DNA from: Isoperla grammatica
Taxonomy: Eukaryota; Arthropoda; Insecta; Plecoptera; Perlodidae
Reading direction: 5' to 3'
Length of the DNA: 64,000 bases
NCBI GenBank assembly: GCA_945910005.1
Contig: OX246744.1
Coordinates: forward strand, 46,476,623-46,540,622
Part shown: piece after piece, positions 10,171-21,504 of the stretch
Numbering within the stretch: the first letter of the stretch is position 1
How the letters are laid out: every line of letters starts with the position of its first letter
Program-made: the position numbers and the translations under genes
Notes under the pieces: generated by a model
What the model was told of the DNA's origin: nothing
Database searches by the model: none
The model's input: only the letters and a program-made list of their open reading frames with translations

Positions 10171-12953
10171 AGAACATATCTTATTGTGAGGCACATGTGT
10201 TGCAAGTTTCTTAAAGGAACGTTGCGTCAGAGAACTGACTATTGGACAACTTTCCATTGTTTGGTTTCCGAGGTATTTAAGAACGAGTGGTTTCATTTCT
10301 TCTATGACTAATTCACACTCGTTTATCTAATTTAGCTGCTCTTCTGTGTACCTGGCTGTTTGATCAGAGTTGTTTCATCTTGTGTTTGCTCTTTACTGCA
10401 CTCTGACGTCCGCGATTTAGTAAGCTCGGTTTAGCAACCATGGTTTCAAGCTTTCAACATTCAAAATCCACGGCACTCGCCACGATTGTTCGAAGAGGAT
10501 CTCAGATTACGGCTAATTGGAGTTGAAAGTGTTGGTGAAACCAAGTGGTCAGTTATGTTTGGTTCGGTCTGTAGACACAAGATGAAACGGCTCTTGAACT
10601 CAACGACGTTAATTCAAAGTCCGATATGATTTTCCCCTTCAAATCGTACCCTCGTTTACGAATCTTGGTTACCTGACAACTAAGGTAACGTATTTTTCAG
10701 TTTATCTGTGAGGCGTTTCGTCTGAATGAAACCACGGTTGACTATTTGATTCAAGTATTTCAGAAAGGGAATAAGTCACAATGTGGAAAAAATAAGTTAA
10801 CTTTTTTTCCCATATAAACATAGTCGTACAATTTGGTGCAAAAAGAACACAAGATTAACTCTTTCCTATGGTACAATTCAATTTTGATGAGAAAGTTACA
10901 GTGTATTGCAGAAAAGGTACAAGTCCGGGATAGTCTTTTGCATTTATGTATCTCGAAACGACCTAAGCTCGGCGGACTTGCGCCCTTTCTGAAATACACG
11001 ACTGATTGACCTTCACTATACGAACAACCTTGTTGTATCAAATCAACGAGTATTGTGTGCTACGTACTACAGACACGCAAGGAAGAACAGAGTAACCGGC
11101 CATTCAAGCCGTGCAGTTTGCCTAATTCCAACATCACTTTGTACCCTGACTGCACCTTATATCCATCAATGTTTTCTCGAAATATTATTGTGTACCGTGT
11201 TGATAAAGACTTTTACGAACCCACTTTCTTGAAAAGAATTCGATCGTCGTTGCGGAAAATTTGACAAATTCACAGGAAAATGTTGTACTATATTATTGTT
11301 TGAATTAACCCTAAACAATAAAAATGTATCAATGCATTATATGAAAGAACATTCCAAATTCATGCAAAAAAAAGTCAACAGTTTCTAATTTGTTAACTCA
11401 AAAAATGTCGCAAATCCACTTGCGTGTCAGAGCGTCATTCACAAGCTAATTGCTGACAACTTATGCTAATCGTCTCTCTGACCTAGAAAAATGTGGTTAC
11501 ACGCTTTCACATAATTTGTAGAAGCAACATGCTAGACTTTATGTTACCGTTGTGAAATGATCGTCTCTAGAAACTGATTCGGCAAGAAAGTGGGGAGTAA
11601 TACGAACATACCAACGTGTTACGTATCTTGTCATGTGTGCCACATGGCGCATAACGACAAGCTATCCATCCAGCTGTAGTACTTATGTTCGTTAATGTTG
11701 TAACCCTAGTTTGTAACTCTCTCTCTCTTTCTCTCTCTCTCCATATCTCGTGGAATTATTTTTGTACACACACGAACAGTGGAGATTATTCTCTATAATT
11801 CACCATTTAAGACCACGGCAACCTATCGGCTTCATTAAATAAAGGAATGTAAAAATATAGTATGTTTCCGAGTTAGTAGGATCCACTGAAAAGAAAACTG
11901 ACTTTTATAATTTCCAAGAAGATTTAGTTTTGAACTACATGTATACTACAAAATACAAATAGGGACAATTTGTTTTATTTGACATATCTACGATTCAAAT
12001 TAATTCCGGCGACTGAATACACACACACATTGAACACGCCTAGAGACTGAAACTAGTTTTGTAAATAAAGTTCCTCTTCTTAATTGAAATGTACAGCGTC
12101 GATGTTAGTTTCCAACAAGTCACGATGGAGTGTTTGTGTTTGCAAACGCTAAGACGCGTTTGCGTTCAACTCGCTTGGCAGTTTAAAGAGCGCACACTTT
12201 TCACACAAACAAAGCTTATCTCACACGTTTCGGTAATGCAAAAGCCCCAATGGTTACCTAACTTTATTAAATGAGTCTACCTCACCGTTTTGCTCTTCTT
12301 CCAATGCAATGGATAATCCTATCTTATTTACGATGACAAAATTTAATTTTCACTCTCCATCAACAAACATTCTTTAATCTAAATCACCTGCAATTGAACT
12401 TACTTGCTTATTTATCTAAACGTGCATATAATAACATTATACTTAAATTATTTGTTAAATTTTGAATGAATGTAGTATTTATCAAAAAGACTTTTTTTTA
12501 CTTCATCTAGCTATAGGACACAGCCTACCTACACAAACTATTTGAAGGAAAACACTCTGTATAATGACGTGCTTAAACATTTTGTGTTGTATTTACTATT
12601 TTTCTATAACGACGGGATATTATACGTATAATACTCCCGCCGTATTAGTTTCCTCCGCCAATTGTGTGTGTACGAAGATTTCAGACTAATTAATCTCTTC
12701 GGTTAGTACGAGCCTCCCATATATATCAGTGCATAAAGTAAATATCTCTATTTTTGTGGACTTAACTAATACGTATAATATTTATTGATGTGCTGTAGAG
12801 ATTAAGTTAATGTTTATTGTGAGTATCAATGTAATAATCAATCAATCATCCAACTCAATGATGTATAATCAGAGCCATGATTATTAAAACATGTTGTGTC
12901 AGCATTTGTGATGTGTTATTACTAGGCCTAGCCCTCGTCGTGACTTCCGCACA
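10171..12953. other. No gene seen
   Basis: AT-rich DNA with a CT microsatellite at about 11720-11743 and aataaa motifs near 11318 and 11840. Short frames at 11055 and 12089 have no recognisable motif or splice context. Confidence 0.5.
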
Positions 12954-13365
12954 ATGGGAGACCGTATGACAGCAGCGCTGTGAGCGTTCCTGTTCACACA
13001 AATGTCAGTATGCCCCTCATTTGACGCATGCAATAATAATTTTATGGAAATACAGATGGCTGTGGGACGGCTTAAAACCTTACCCGCGCGCGAAGAGTGT
13101 GGTAGACTGTGTTATTCCATCAACCATTGTACCAGGTTTGACTTGTTTTTTGGATTCTTAAGCTGATTGTTATTTTAGTTAAATAAAACTTATAAATAAT
13201 TAAGTTTGAAGTGCTTAAACATGTCTATAATCAAAATTACTGTAATTAATGTGTTAGAATTGTAACATTTGGAGCACATAGGCCTAAGTGAAGTTAAGCT
13301 AAATACAATAGGCAAACTGAACGTCATTGCTCACAGCGCCCTCTATCTGTCATACGGTCTCCCAT
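12954..13365. mobile_element. Non-autonomous foldback element with about 35-bp inverted ends
   Basis: The left end tgggagaccgtatgacag then gcgctgtgagc is mirrored on the right (gctcacagcgcc, ctgtcatacggtctccca). No ORF inside. Flanking bases do not show a clear target-site duplication. Confidence 0.65.
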
Positions 13366-14666
13366 ACTAACCCTTTCCAGTCCCAACTGCTGGCTGTCAG
13401 CCGGCAGCAACGTTCTGCATATTAAATTTTTAAGAAAAAATGTATTACATTTTTTTTTCTCTACCATGTGGCAGCCAATGGACTTCTTATGTCATTTCCA
13501 CTGATTCTAAATATACATATTTATATAAATAATAAACAAAATAATGGGACCTGAAAGGGCTAATATTCTGTAAGAAACCCTAGTCTAGACTACACATCAG
13601 CTTCTTCCCACAAAACTAATGACGTTCAATCCAGATAGAAGCTTGTGGACGCAGTCAAAATATCAACTTGATCGAGCTTTCCGTTCGACTGCTATCACGA
13701 GACACAAAACTAGTGCCATAAAAGAAGAATGGAAACGTTCAATAGAATGCTAGAATTTATTTACACTTATTTTTATATTTTTACATGTACAAATACTACA
13801 ATGCTAGAATGAAATTACTGATACAGTATTCAGTATTTACTATTCACACATTACACAACACCTAATGTATTCAATGTATCAAGTGTGCTTTACAGACTCT
13901 AAAGTAAAGTACATGTGGCATACACAGAGTTTATGCCGAGTAGAGCACAAGTGGGCTCTGTCATTTAAATGCATACACACAAAACACACACACAGAAGTC
14001 TAAATACCTTCATGGAGATAATCACACAACAAACGCTCGTAACATGAGGCCGAGGGGGTACGATACCTCACATTTGGCCTCATATAACATGTGTTTCTCT
14101 GGGCCTTTTTGTTGCTTTAATGTCAAGTAAATCACGAAAAGAAACTAGACTCAATACCACAGTAAATTGATTATTGGCACAGCACAGAATTCTCGCATAC
14201 GTCAACTCTTTCACTCCCCACAGTCGAACGGCTGTGAAGTTTTTTTGTTTACCACAAGATTAGTCTACACATTTCTTTTTGCACTTGTCCTAGCTCAACA
14301 TAATGATGACTGCACAAACATGCGACACTTAAACAGTGACCGTTACTTATACAAGGAATGTAATGATTGAACGGTAGGTAGGCCTAGACCATCTAAATGC
14401 ATACCGAAGGCTTGGTCAAGGTATCGGAAATGTACAAGTCTAGAACTACAAATCTCAATATTGACTAAAGTAAATTTGAGCATTATAACAATGCAACTTT
14501 AGCTAGAATTGCTCACAGTCACACAAGATATTCTATTTTATATTTGAACAAGGGAAAATAATACGGTTTTATATTGCCCAAATGCCCTAAATACGGTAAT
14601 TTGTTTTTCAAAACCTGTTCCTTACGTATTAGTTCCGTTATTAGACTTATTACTCTAAAAGATTTA
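13366..14666. other. No gene seen; fragment of repeat D
   Basis: Around 13655-13705 the motif aacttgatcgagctttccg, ttcgactgctatc matches the core of repeat D (32.9 and 37.5 kb). Otherwise AT-rich with CA-rich stretches and no convincing exon. Confidence 0.5.
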
Positions 14667-14674
14667 ATATTCAT

Positions 14675-15207
14675 TAGGGATGACATCAGGTACCCGCTTC
14701 CAAATATTACCCGGAGCCGTTTTTCAGGTCCGGGTAACTTTTTAGTCCGTTTCTAGGATAAATTTACGCGCCAGTATTGCGTGCGCCGACCATTCCACCA
14801 CCCTTCCACAACACGTGACTTGGCGGGGAACAGAACAGACGCGAGTCGACTTGCATTCGTTACTGTTTGTTCTTTGTTTTACATTCTGATGAACATTCTG
14901 GCTAATACTTGTGCTATTACTATGTATTTTCTTTAAAAATCCTGTTTTATGTAAGTGCTTTAGTTTTATATTGAGAAATGATTTTTTTACTCGACGTGAT
15001 TACTGCAGGCGTGTTCCGAGAGAGTAACCGAGCGGGTAGCTTGCATATCATTCGTCCCTCGCCTTCACACCCCGCGCACTTCACAAGGCCTAGCGACGAC
15101 CTTCAAATCTAGCCTACACATTGAAAAATACGTTTTTAGGATCCGGGTACCCGGGTAATATGAGAGCTGGAACCGGTTCCGAATATTACTACCCGATGTC
15201 ATCCCTA
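14675..15207. mobile_element. hAT-like non-autonomous transposon (533 bp)
   Basis: Ends in tagggatgacatcaggtac and, inverted, gtacccgatgtcatccta-type sequence (tagggatgacatcgggta on the other strand). It is flanked by 8-bp direct repeats with one mismatch (atattcat at 14667-14674, atatttat at 15208-15215). The TAGGGATG ends and 8-bp duplication are typical of hAT elements. No transposase frame inside. Confidence 0.75.
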
Positions 15208-15215
15208 ATATTTAT

Positions 15216-16023
15216 TGACACCAGAGCCGTTTTATCCTGATTTCAACATGTATAAAATGGACAAATGCACAGATGGTACAGTTGACAGTTTCACACGGTG
15301 GTGCAACAACTTTAACAAAACAAGTGACATTTTTCTATAACTTTTTTGGTTTTGAAAACACTTTTTGGACAGCGGTGCTAAATTTTGCAGAATGTCCTCA
15401 TCCAACTTAACTATATTTTGCAACGATTTGTGAATTTGATTGAGACAGACTTCTAGGGCGGAGGGAATCAGTCCGCGCGAAATAAGAAACATTTTTTACC
15501 CACACAATATTGAGAAAGTGATTACCTAGGCCTATGTAATAAGCCAGATGTGTTTCCGTAACGTATATGAAAAACGGGCAATGACTGAAATATTGTGCAA
15601 TCGCTATATCTGATATTATTGACAATGAATTTAAGAATTTATAATCCGGTGATAATTACGATAAAACACAAACCAATATGTCGACAAGAATTTCTATCAA
15701 GTCGTTTACAACATGTGGGGCAGTTGGTTTAAATCGGGTATCCCGTTTCAACAAAACAAAAGGTGTTCACCCACATCCCTAGTACCTATTTTGGCAAAAA
15801 CCACTGAATTTAAAAATGCACAGCCAGAATAGAATAATTAATCTGTAACAGTGCTAAATAGTTGCTACTTCTACTTTCTCCTCTTCAAAGAGATCCTTGT
15901 TCAACCCACCGTCTTTGAACCGACGCGATTCAAAGCCCGTGGGTTTCATTTCAACATTGAGCTGGCTTAACGATGCGTAGCCTAGATAAGTTTACATTTA
16001 CCGTCCAACGCGTCGCAACGACG
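15216..16023. other. Intergenic or ORMDL 3' UTR
   Basis: Lies downstream of the ORMDL stop codon on the - strand and probably includes its 3' UTR. No other feature is convincing. Confidence 0.4.
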
Positions 16024-16159
16024 TTAGTACTTGTTTATGCCGAAGATCCGCACCCGATCGAACTGAGGCAGTTTGGGTATGACGACGAGGAGCATCGAGA
16101 TGAAGTTGACGCAGAAGTGGGCGGTGTCGTAGCGGGTGTAGAAACTGGTGAGTAGGAAC
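16024..16159 (-). CDS. ORMDL: ORMDL, coding exon 3 (C-terminus)
   Basis: Terminal exon of an ORMDL family protein. These are ER membrane proteins that bind and inhibit serine palmitoyltransferase and so control sphingolipid synthesis. On the - strand after acceptor gttgtccgcag it reads [44 protein letters not shown] and stop. The family ends in the near-invariant (V/I)RIFGINKY. The exon starts in phase 2, its first G completing a Leu codon of exon 2. 136 bp including TAA. Confidence 0.96.
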
Positions 16160-16244
16160 CTGCGGACAACAAACAACGGCTTTGTGCAAGAAAAGGGCGG
16201 AGAAGAAGCTCGTTGGTGGGTTCATTCCTGAACTTTTAACTTTG

Positions 16245-16308
16245 GAAATACCAGGTATGGTACCCTGAACCTTTTGCACTGGAAGCAATAAACGCACTAG
16301 ACCAACGA
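16245..16308 (-). repeat. SINE-B head fragment (tRNA-derived)
   Basis: On the - strand: cactcgttggtctagtgcg, tgcttccagtgcaaaagg, ttcagggtacc; a degraded copy of the family whose best copy is at 25.8 kb. Lies just inside ORMDL intron 2. Confidence 0.6.
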
Positions 16309-16429
16309 GTGAGTATGTGATGATTGAAAATCTTTTATATAGGTAGGCCTACCCATCATTCATTTTATCACACTTAGGCCTACTGTGAAGGCCTTTGCCT
16401 ACTATAGTTTTATATATTGACATTTAGGC

Positions 16430-18015
16430 CTAGATATTAATAATTAAGTGTTTATCACCCTACATTTTATGATTGATAAATCTCAACATGGGTTCCAGAA
16501 AAACAAATCTACAATTACTGCTCTTGCTGAATTTGAGAATCTAGTACTTTCTGCAATGGATAGGGGTGACAGTGTGGTTGGGTTATTCTGTGACCTAAGT
16601 AAAGCGTTTGATTGCATTCACCATGACACTTTACTCAAGAAACTTGAGTTTTATGGTATACGGGGTATACCTTTGGATTGGTGTAAATCATATCTGCTTG
16701 ATAGGAAACAAAAAGTAATGGTCAGACATGAGTCTAAAACTGGGGAACATACTGATCACTCATCTGATTGGGAAACCATCACCTCAGGTGTCCCACAGGG
16801 CTCCGTACTTGGGCCATTGTTCTTCCTCGTTGGTATAAATGATATCCAAAAATACATGGACCAAATTAAATTGACTCTATTTGCTGATGACATTACAGCC
16901 ATAATAATTCAAAATAGTATATCTGAAGCAGAAATTACAGCCCAAGTTAGCACTGAGCAAATTTCCATTTACCTAAATGCTAATAAACTCCCATTAAACA
17001 TCAATAAAACTAATTTTGTCCATTTTCACTCTCGACAACAGAGTTTAAACCAGCCTCTGACAATTGAACTAGGTAGTTTGGATATAACACAGGTGACAGA
17101 CATACCATTTCTTGGGATGCATATAGATGAAATTGAAAACATAAATTGGGAGAAACATTTAGATAAACTCATACCAAAAATTAACTCTGCATGTTATGCC
17201 TTACGAGTCATTAAACAGACAATTAGTACAAATACAGCTAAGGCTGCCTACCATGCCTATCTGGAATCCATCATTTGGTATGGTATCCATTTTTGGGGAT
17301 CTAGTGCTCAGCTTGCAAGCATTTTCAGACTACAAAAAAAGGCAATACGTGTAATTGGAGGACTAGGCTATAGGGAAACTTGTTTCAATACGTTTAAAGC
17401 ATTACATATAGGCCTACTCACTGTTCCATGTATATATGTGTATGAAATACTTAAACTAAAAGTTAAACAAAAATCAACGCTAGACCTTAACAGTAATACA
17501 CACCACCATAATACCAGGCAAAAGCAAAACTTTCATGTTCCCCATTGCAACAAAACACGACTACAGAAAGGATCACATGTCGCTGGAATTACCTTCTATA
17601 ACTCCCTACCTAAACGTATCCGTGACATAGAAGATCCTAATCAGCAAATTAGTAAAATCTACTCCTACTTGACAGACAACGCTTTCTATTCAATTGCAGA
17701 CTTTGAATACGGACCCTCTAAGAATAAGAATAATAATAAATGACCATGACATGATAAATATTGGATACTATTTCCTTATATATTTTTAATTAACAAATTG
17801 TTCTGTTTCTTTATCCAAATCTGACACCTACTTTCAGTCTGTACTATGTTCTATTATCTGTTATCTATTGACATGTGTACTATATTATGTATCTCTTAAT
17901 TTAAGTTAGTTTAAGAAATGACTTGTAATATGCCCCAAGCACATAGTGTGAGGGGTCAAAAATTACGCAAATAAATACATACAAACATACATACATACAT
18001 ACATACATACAAACA
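16430..18015 (+). mobile_element. 5'-truncated LINE in ORMDL intron 2
   Basis: Contains the RT-bearing frame at 16448-17743, about 220 bp of 3' UTR, and ends in an ATAC/CATA-type microsatellite tail (about 17965-18015), a common LINE 3' end. The 5' border is uncertain; no target-site duplication was resolved. It lies antisense to ORMDL. Confidence 0.8.
16448..17743 (+). CDS. LINE reverse transcriptase, N-terminally truncated
   Basis: 431 codons open without interruption. RT motifs in order: QHGFQKNKST (about 13-22), DLSKAFD (49-55, catalytic Asp), SGVPQGSVLGPL (about 113-124), LFADD (144-148, catalytic FADD), then the thumb and a C-terminal region with an NTRxK-type Lys/Arg segment. The endonuclease domain and the first RT blocks are missing, and the frame begins at a GTG, so no native start remains. 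It resembles jockey/CR1-type elements of arthropods. The absence of stops suggests a fairly recent insertion. Not expected to be functional alone. Confidence 0.85.
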   Translation: MFITLHFMIDKSQHGFQKNKSTITALAEFENLVLSAMDRGDSVVGLFCDLSKAFDCIHHDTLLKKLEFYGIRGIPLDWCKSYLLDRKQKVMVRHESKTGEHTDHSSDWETITSGVPQGSVLGPLFFLVGINDIQKYMDQIKLTLFADDITAIIIQNSISEAEITAQVSTEQISIYLNANKLPLNINKTNFVHFHSRQQSLNQPLTIELGSLDITQVTDIPFLGMHIDEIENINWEKHLDKLIPKINSACYALRVIKQTISTNTAKAAYHAYLESIIWYGIHFWGSSAQLASIFRLQKKAIRVIGGLGYRETCFNTFKALHIGLLTVPCIYVYEILKLKVKQKSTLDLNSNTHHHNTRQKQNFHVPHCNKTRLQKGSHVAGITFYNSLPKRIRDIEDPNQQISKIYSYLTDNAFYSIADFEYGPSKNKNNNK

Positions 18016-18426
18016 TACAAGATCAAGCATACCTGTCTGTAGACTGTTGTAGGCCCATTGAATCATACAACATGTGGGTTGTATGACCTTGTCTACTATA
18101 TTATGCAATAAAAATAATACTACTACTAATAATAATATATAATATATATAATACTGTATATAGGCCTACTTTAGAATACAGACTGAAAGAAATGCATGTA
18201 ACATACTAGTACGTATGGTTTTTAACACTAATTTATTACGATGATTTGCAATATACGTACCCTGTTCACCTTGTGTGCAATGAGTTAAATTATGCAATAA
18301 AAACCAAACCAAACCAGCATAATTGTAATTGAAATTCAACACTTTAACAAAGCTGTATAGGCCCATTTATGTAACTTGAACACTGCAAGATTTGAATGTT
18401 AAAAGTTCATTATTTGAGCTGTGACA
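18016..18426. other. ORMDL intron sequence, no feature
   Basis: AT-rich with taggcctac motifs. The right edge (gaca, 18423-18426) is the left target-site duplication of the LTR element. Confidence 0.5.
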
Positions 18427-18620
18427 TGTTAAAAAGAAACTTTGATTCACTTAAAATATAATACACTCAGTCAGGATTACGATATTTCTTTATTTACTTT
18501 AAAAAAAACACAATCATACAGACCCACTAGGCCATAGATAACAACCGTCTCCGCGTCGTTACTATTGTTGACCCGCTCAGCGCCTTGGCGATTTCAAATC
18601 TTAAATATGTATTTCTAACA
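18427..18620 (-). repeat. 3' LTR of the gypsy-type element
   Basis: 194 bp, tgtt...aaca, same sequence as 21104-21297. Confidence 0.93.
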
Positions 18621-18668
18621 TTCGGCCATTCTGCAATTATTATCGGCCTCGATAATAAAATATTGACG

Positions 18669-18905
18669 TTACATACGCAAATCATAAACTAACAAATACA
18701 AGCGTTGTTCTTCCGTCTTCTTCTTGACAAGAAGTACCGGGCTTGCATAGGGCGATTCTGTCACAACACCTGTCTTCTTCCATTCTTTTACAATTCCGCG
18801 TATCGTCTCGCGCTCGGCTGCGTTCGTTTTGTAAGGGCGACTGGCAACTGGTTTACTTCCGGGTTCTTCGACAATCTGCATGGTCGCTAAGTTGGTACAC
18901 CCCAA
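18669..18905 (-). pseudogene. Truncated pol: start of reverse transcriptase
   Basis: 78 codons open, including VEEPGSKPVASRPYKT, WKKTGVVTESPYASPVLLV and KKK: the gypsy RT N-terminal hallmark (EPG...PY, SPYASP). The frame then ends shortly before the 3' LTR, with no catalytic YxDD. It is in a different frame from gag-pro, broken in the linker before RT. In that linker the DEYRDC-like motif is readable in the pol frame overlapping the end of the gag-pro frame. Whether this break is mutational or a frameshift site cannot be told from one copy. Confidence 0.85.
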
Positions 18906-18916
18906 CTCTTCTAGTG

Positions 18917-20791
18917 TCAGAGAGAAGCAGTCTCTGTACTCATCACCAATTCCAGTAACTCGGTAGCTTGTAGCTGACTGACACTGCAGTCGATATTTAG
19001 GTCTTCAAGGTCGATAGGACGAAACGGCAGACGCTTGCCCTCGTCGTGCAAAATGTTGTTCGTAGTCGTACAGTTTTCAATAACTCGGCCTCGCGCCACA
19101 GAACTATTGTCGGTTAGAGTTGCTTCCTTGTCGCTGCTGTTCATAATTGGTACAATCGTTTGACCTCCGATAATAGAAAACACTTGATGAAAATCGTCTT
19201 GGTCGCAAACCATGGTAAAGTCTTGCGTCAATTCCGACCGTACTTGTAGTAAGTTCATAGAATTTGCCGGAAGTACAACTTTACTCGCGACTGGTCGTAA
19301 ATTAACTCGATTTGACAAGTCTACCGTCATGGTCGAGAACGGTTCTTCGGTACGGTAGCCTATTATTAATTGGTCATCAATTCTCGCGTAAGCAATTGTT
19401 GGTTGATCCAACCAGGTCCTACCTATTAACATTTCCGTTGGTTGCGCCTGGTCTGGAACAACAAGAACTCCAACTTCTTCGCCGACGATTCCATCTATTT
19501 CAACTTTAACAATTGATTGTCCTATCGGCTTCGTGAGGTTGTCTGCGATTCCAAATCCGACTAGCGTTGACGTTGTTGGTTGAATCTTCAACTGGCAGCG
19601 GATGGCTGCTGATGCTTGAATGGTACACGTTGAGCTTCCGGGATCAATCAGGGCTTGTAGCTCGTAGTTTTCAATTTTAGCCGTTTTCACATACTTTGAA
19701 GGGTTAATTCCTTGGTCGTCCAACGTTATAAGACTTACTGACTCGGGTTGCTTATTATTACAGTATTTTTTCGTGTGGCCTTCCATTCCACATTCGATAC
19801 ATTTTAATGGGCGTCGTGCCTCCATGCAATCTCGTGAAATGTGTCCCATTTTATTGCAATTAAAACACTTTACGTTCGCACCGTTAAAAGAGCTTGGCGT
19901 AGCTTTAGTACTTATCTTGGGTTCCGTCTTCATCGCTGAAGCCTCCGTCTTCATGAATGGTCCATCCGTCCGTTTAACGCTGGTCTCCATTAATCGTGGT
20001 TGAGCTGGCTGTGGCGCTGCCTTCTCTCGTCGTGGAATTCGTTCAACTCTTTCTTTATGGATTTCTTCGAAATAACGTACATCTTGAAGTAGCTGATCGG
20101 CGTTTGCATGATATCTCGCCATCAACATGTCGCACAAATCACGTGACCATAGTCCGATTAAGACTTGCGACTTTGTTTCGTTAAAGTCCAGGTTGACATC
20201 GTGACACAGGGCAATCTTTTCGTGGAAATACGCACTTGTGCTTTCACCATGCACTTGTACACGCTGCTGCATCAGCTTCCAGCGTTCCGGTAAGCTTGAT
20301 CCACCTACAAATGTCGCTCTAAACTGGCTGACGAAATCTGCCCAGTTGTGGAATTTCCTATAGCGATACCAATGTGATGCTGCCCCAACAAGATGGGTAC
20401 GTGCACTCTCAAGTATGAACGAATCGTTCCATTTGTGGATCTCACCTGTACTTTCCACAGAATGTATCCATGACGATGCTTTCGAACTGGATCCTTCTCC
20501 ATCAAAACATGGAATGCTCTTATGCAAATCAGGCATGACCCTATATTCAGGTTCTGTAGGCCTTACCGTTAGTGCATTTAGCATTATTGTCATCTGTTCA
20601 TCTTTTCTTCTGTTTTGTTCAATCATGAGCTGCATCATGGCTTCTACAGTCATCGTACCTTGGTTTATTTCTTCGAATGAATCAGATGTAGGCCTAAGCC
20701 TGCCGGGAGGTTGTTGAGTTTGACCCTCTTGACTAGCTTGGTACAGTAGTTCGATCCCATTGTCGATCTGTGTGTTATTAACGTTAGACAT
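18917..20791 (-). CDS. gypsy-type Gag-protease polyprotein
   Basis: 624 codons starting at an ATG. Order: N-terminal acidic region, a Gag capsid-like region (about 85-245, with WxHxVE and FRATFV-type segments), a basic linker, two CCHC zinc knuckles (CFNCNKMGHISRDC at about 309-322, CIECGMEGHTKKYC at about 331-344), and an aspartic protease beginning ALIDPGSSTC (about 380-389) with a later MLIGRTWLD. The usual protease active site is D(T/S)G; here it reads DPG, an unusual substitution. The rest runs into the pre-RT linker and stops. Confidence 0.88.
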   Translation of the reverse strand: MSNVNNTQIDNGIELLYQASQEGQTQQPPGRLRPTSDSFEEINQGTMTVEAMMQLMIEQNRRKDEQMTIMLNALTVRPTEPEYRVMPDLHKSIPCFDGEGSSSKASSWIHSVESTGEIHKWNDSFILESARTHLVGAASHWYRYRKFHNWADFVSQFRATFVGGSSLPERWKLMQQRVQVHGESTSAYFHEKIALCHDVNLDFNETKSQVLIGLWSRDLCDMLMARYHANADQLLQDVRYFEEIHKERVERIPRREKAAPQPAQPRLMETSVKRTDGPFMKTEASAMKTEPKISTKATPSSFNGANVKCFNCNKMGHISRDCMEARRPLKCIECGMEGHTKKYCNNKQPESVSLITLDDQGINPSKYVKTAKIENYELQALIDPGSSTCTIQASAAIRCQLKIQPTTSTLVGFGIADNLTKPIGQSIVKVEIDGIVGEEVGVLVVPDQAQPTEMLIGRTWLDQPTIAYARIDDQLIIGYRTEEPFSTMTVDLSNRVNLRPVASKVVLPANSMNLLQVRSELTQDFTMVCDQDDFHQVFSIIGGQTIVPIMNSSDKEATLTDNSSVARGRVIENCTTTNNILHDEGKRLPFRPIDLEDLNIDCSVSQLQATELLELVMSTETASL

Positions 20792-21103
20792 GATTAATTA
20801 TAATTAGTAATTCACGTTTGAATTGAACTAATTACAGGCTACGTAAAGTTCGTTTAACTATTACCTCACGCGCACAGAATTGAGATTTAGGTATCACACG
20901 TGTTCGTTTCTGTCCCAATTGTTTGTAATTCACGTTTGAATTTACGTAATTGTTCGTATTGTCTTCCTTTAGCTATACAAACATATTTGTATCCTCACGC
21001 GCACGCAAGAGGAGAAGATTCACACGTGGTATTTTGCAACGTTTTGCATCTTGACCGACGACTTCGTTTTTCGGCGGATTATTAGTCCATATCGCACTTC
21101 TGA

Positions 21104-21297
21104 TGTTAAAAAGAAACTTTGATTCACTTAAAATATAATACACTCAGTCAGGATTACGATATTTCTTTATTTACTTTAAAAAAAACACAATCATACAGAC
21201 CCACTAGGCCATAGATAACAACCGTCTCCGCGTCGTTACTATTGTTGACCCGCTCAGCGCCTTGGCGATTTCAAATCTTAAATATGTATTTCTAACA
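21104..21297 (-). repeat. 5' LTR of the gypsy-type element
   Basis: Matches the 3' LTR along its full 194 bp as read by eye; followed outwards by the gaca duplication. Confidence 0.93.
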
Positions 21298-21352
21298 GAC
21301 ATAAACTACTAGAAAGTTGATTCAAAGAAGACATGTCCGAAACGTTACTCAC

Positions 21353-21504
21353 AGCAAGATGGGCGTGGCCGTGAAGAACCTGCGAGTGCTCGTGAGTTGT
21401 TCTCCGTGGTCGATCTGCTCCCAGTGAGTCAGACGTCTACACGAGCCCTGGTCTTGCGCGATCCAGGGCGTTCCCTTCAGCAGGTGAAGGAACACAAAGT
21501 GGAT
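21353..21504 (-). CDS. ORMDL: ORMDL, coding exon 2
   Basis: 152 bp on the - strand from acceptor gttttccag to donor CT|gtgagtaa. It encodes [57 protein letters not shown] and LTHWEQ(L/M/I)D are ORMDL signatures. It begins in phase 0 and ends in phase 2. The intron upstream of it (21505-22138) contains a SINE-B fragment. Confidence 0.96.

Larger units (their letters stand above)
18427..21297 (-). mobile_element. Internally deleted Ty3/gypsy-type LTR retrotransposon (2,871 bp)
   Basis: Two 194-bp LTRs that I read as identical flank a - strand interior with Gag, protease and only the first residues of pol. A 4-bp direct repeat gaca borders the element (18423-18426 and 21298-21301). Most of RT, RNase H and integrase is absent, so it must have been mobilised in trans. 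Identical LTRs imply recent insertion. The strand just inside the 5' LTR reads tcagaagtgcgat, which resembles a tRNA-Leu-type primer site without the usual TGG start; the polypurine tract is weak. It sits in ORMDL intron 2, in the same orientation as the gene. Confidence 0.92.
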
